From contig LZRQ01000175.1 in the NCBI GenBank assembly GCA_002159155.1, positions 1-7,397 on the forward strand: a stretch of 7,397 nucleotides of DNA, read 5' to 3'. This document shows, one piece after another, positions 6,402 through 7,397 of this stretch. The translations under genes were made by a program, and so were the position numbers. This DNA comes from Firmicutes bacterium ZCTH02-B6 (GTDB lineage: Bacteria > Bacillota > Limnochordia > Limnochordales > ZCTH02-B6). The stretch's first letter is position 1, and the number at the start of each line of letters is the position of its first letter. A model generated the notes under the pieces. The model was not told the DNA's origin, searched no databases, and saw only the letters and a program-made list of their open reading frames with translations.

Positions 6402-6408
6402 CCTCCTT
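6402..6408 (-). promoter_or_regulatory. Ribosome binding site that decides the ilvE start
   Basis: AAGGAGG on the minus strand lies 11 bases before the TTG at 6390. It falls inside the longer open frame, arguing against the upstream ATG candidates, none of which has a purine-rich site. Starting here gives an N-terminus (LGRYAYLQGQFVPMEDAK, Leu read as fMet) that aligns well with known IlvE proteins. Confidence 0.7.
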
Positions 6409-6431
6409 AACCGTTGCCCATGTATGGTTTT

Positions 6432-6455
6432 CCCTGCGGCCCATCCGCCGCGGGG
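6432..6455. repeat. Inverted repeat in the ilvE/DNA glycosylase divergent region
   Basis: On the plus strand CCCTGCGGC (6432-6440) pairs with GCCGCGGGG (6447-6455) over nine positions, one a T-G wobble, around a 6-base loop. It sits immediately upstream of the -35 of the plus-strand promoter. In the minus direction it lies about 23 bases upstream of the ilvE ribosome site, so it could be an operator or a leader hairpin of ilvE. Confidence 0.35.
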
Positions 6456-6457
6456 GT

Positions 6458-6486
6458 TTGCAGCCTAAAAGACCGTCTGCCATAAT
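6458..6486 (+). promoter_or_regulatory. Promoter of the DNA glycosylase gene (extended -10)
   Basis: TTGCAG (6458-6463, three of six -35 bases including TTG) is followed after exactly 17 bases by CATAAT (6481-6486, five of six). TGC directly before the -10 gives an extended -10 element, which compensates for the weak -35. Transcription would start near 6493, about 37 bases before the GTG start codon. Confidence 0.55.
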
Positions 6487-6529
6487 GGAAGGCGCATCCG
6501 TGACAAGGCGGCCGCCCGGAGGTGAAGCC

Positions 6530-7225
6530 GTGATCCAGCACCCGCTGGCGGCGCTGTACACCCGCCTCTACGACCATTACGGCCCCCAGCACTGGTGGCC
6601 GGCCGATACACCGTTTGAAATCGTCGTCGGCGCTGTCCTGACCCAAGCGACCGCTTGGCGCAACGTGGAGCGGGCCATCGCGCGCCTGAAAGAGCGGGGC
6701 CTGTTGGAGCCCTCCGCCATGCAGCAGGCAAGCGTGGCCGATCTGGAGGATGCGATCCGTCCAGCAGGATATTTCCGGGCCAAGGCCCGGACGCTCCGCG
6801 GGGTGCTCAAGTTGATTGAGGACCGCTACGGAGGAAGCCTGGACCGGATGCTCCAAGCCCCGGGGCCAATGCTGCGGGAGCAGCTGCTCGGGGTCCGCGG
6901 GATTGGCCCGGAGACCGCCGACGCCATCCTGCTCTATGCGGCTGGGCACCCCGTCTTCGTAGTCGATGCTTATACCGTGCGCATCGTCTCCCGGGCCGGT
7001 CTGGTGCCGGCGGGGGAGCTGTCCTATGAGCGGCTTCAAGACGCCTTTCAGCGCCAGCTGCCGCGCGACCCGGGGTTGTACGGGGAGTACCACGCCCTCC
7101 TCGTGGCGCTGGGCAAGGACTGCTGCCGCAAGCAAAATCCGCGGTGCCGCGCTTGCCCAGCCGTGGACATGTGCGCCTTTGGGCGGCAAACCGCGGCCGC
7201 TCTGTCCCTTGCGGCCCGGAATTAG
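6530..7225 (+). CDS. Endonuclease III-superfamily DNA glycosylase (HhH-GPD, iron-sulfur), MagIII-like
   Basis: This predicted base-excision repair glycosylase has 231 residues. The N-terminal stretch HWWPADTPFEIVVGAVLTQAT (21-41) with RPAGYFRAKA (77-86) is the style of the endonuclease III subgroup that includes 3-methyladenine glycosylase MagIII. The helix-hairpin-helix is LLGVRGIGPETADAI (119-133), and the catalytic Asp146 lies in VVDAYTVRI. Where E. coli Nth has its lyase lysine (Lys120, GRKTA), this protein has Glu128 (GPETA), so it is probably a monofunctional glycosylase without lyase activity. A C-terminal [4Fe-4S] loop is intact: Cys199-x6-Cys206-x2-Cys209-x5-Cys215, plus an extra Cys198. 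The GTG start has GGAGGTG (6518-6524) at good spacing; an upstream in-frame ATG at 6488 has no ribosome site. It diverges from ilvE and has its own promoter. The exact damaged base (3-methyladenine, mismatched T or other) cannot be told. Confidence 0.88.
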   Translation: MIQHPLAALYTRLYDHYGPQHWWPADTPFEIVVGAVLTQATAWRNVERAIARLKERGLLEPSAMQQASVADLEDAIRPAGYFRAKARTLRGVLKLIEDRYGGSLDRMLQAPGPMLREQLLGVRGIGPETADAILLYAAGHPVFVVDAYTVRIVSRAGLVPAGELSYERLQDAFQRQLPRDPGLYGEYHALLVALGKDCCRKQNPRCRACPAVDMCAFGRQTAAALSLAARN

Positions 7226-7261
7226 CAGAGGCTTCCACACGCGGTTCGAAGGTTCCTGCTC

Positions 7262-7397
7262 TTAACGCCCCGTCAGGAAGTACAGGAGGAGCACGAGAAG
7301 AGCGATCCAGGCGAGGGGTGCCCAGCGGGCCGCGGGTCCGCGGCGAGGGGAGGCCGCCCCGCCGCGCCCGTATTCGAGCCGCGCCGCTCTCTTGAGG
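7262..7397 (-). CDS. C-terminal end of a small or tail-anchored membrane protein (runs off the right edge)
   Basis: The last 44 codons of a minus-strand frame are visible and the start lies beyond the window. The visible part opens with a basic stretch (LKRAARLEYGRGG), continues through an Arg/Pro/Gly/Ala-rich linker, and ends in one hydrophobic segment (PLAWIALLVLLLYFLTGR) that looks like a single transmembrane helix at the extreme C-terminus. The positive residues before the helix and a final Arg after it fit a membrane anchor with its bulk in the cytoplasm, but orientation is a guess. I do not recognise the family. It converges with the glycosylase gene, with 36 bases between the stops and no clear terminator. 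The frame stays open to the window edge and has a plausible protein character, so it is probably real. Confidence 0.5.
   Translation of the reverse strand, partial: LKRAARLEYGRGGAASPRRGPAARWAPLAWIALLVLLLYFLTGR

Noticed and set aside
5497..6468. 323-residue plus-strand frame opposite ilvE
   Set aside because: It is antisense to ilvE; its composition is that of a shadow frame and it has no promoter or ribosome site.
6284..6529. Upstream extension of the glycosylase frame to the ATG at 6284
   Set aside because: It runs through the ilvE coding region and the promoter. A good ribosome site and family-like N-terminus place the start at GTG 6530.
7240..7256. tRNA T-arm-like GGTTCGAAGG
   Set aside because: The flanking bases do not pair as a T-stem, and no acceptor, D or anticodon arms are found upstream. 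It overlaps no structured RNA.

Overview
This window looks like ordinary chromosomal DNA from a GC-rich bacterium (by eye well over 60% G+C, with GC-rich third codon positions). Strong Shine-Dalgarno sequences (AGGAGG or AAGGAGG) precede most genes, GTG and TTG starts are used, and sigma-70/A-type promoters are visible. With the protein styles (thermophile-like glycine cleavage proteins, SucCD and branched-chain aminotransferase), this suggests a high-GC Firmicutes or similar Gram-positive/Chloroflexi-type thermophile. That placement is inference and cannot be fixed without a database search.

Layout. On the left, the minus strand carries gcvT followed by the first 66 codons of gcvH, which runs off the window; this is part of a glycine cleavage operon reading leftward. 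Diverging from it on the plus strand is an NAD(P)-dependent aldehyde dehydrogenase (1541-3058). A 257-base intergenic stretch (3059-3315) follows. It holds two GC-rich hairpins, a possible promoter and a doubtful 34-codon ORF. The second hairpin is a 15-pair terminator lying between convergent transcription units. Next, on the minus strand, is the succinyl-CoA synthetase pair sucC-sucD (5342 down to 3316), with a perfect TATAAT -10 box upstream of sucC. Further upstream on the same strand is a branched-chain amino acid aminotransferase (ilvE). Its best start is a TTG at 6390, well inside the longest open frame. Diverging from ilvE is a plus-strand endonuclease III-superfamily DNA glycosylase (6530-7225) with an iron-sulfur cluster loop but no catalytic lysine. 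The right edge holds the C-terminal 44 codons of a minus-strand protein ending in one membrane-spanning segment.

How the genes relate. GcvT and GcvH act together in glycine breakdown to CO2, ammonia and methylene-tetrahydrofolate. SucCD makes ATP from succinyl-CoA in the TCA cycle. IlvE makes or degrades Leu, Ile and Val. The aldehyde dehydrogenase oxidises an unknown aldehyde, possibly a semialdehyde from amino acid breakdown. The theme is central and amino acid metabolism, but the genes form separate transcription units, so no dedicated pathway is implied. I found no mobile element, CRISPR array, tRNA or rRNA. No clearly new biological system is visible. The best second looks are the 3059-3315 intergenic region, the MagIII-like glycosylase, and the inverted repeats in the three promoter regions.
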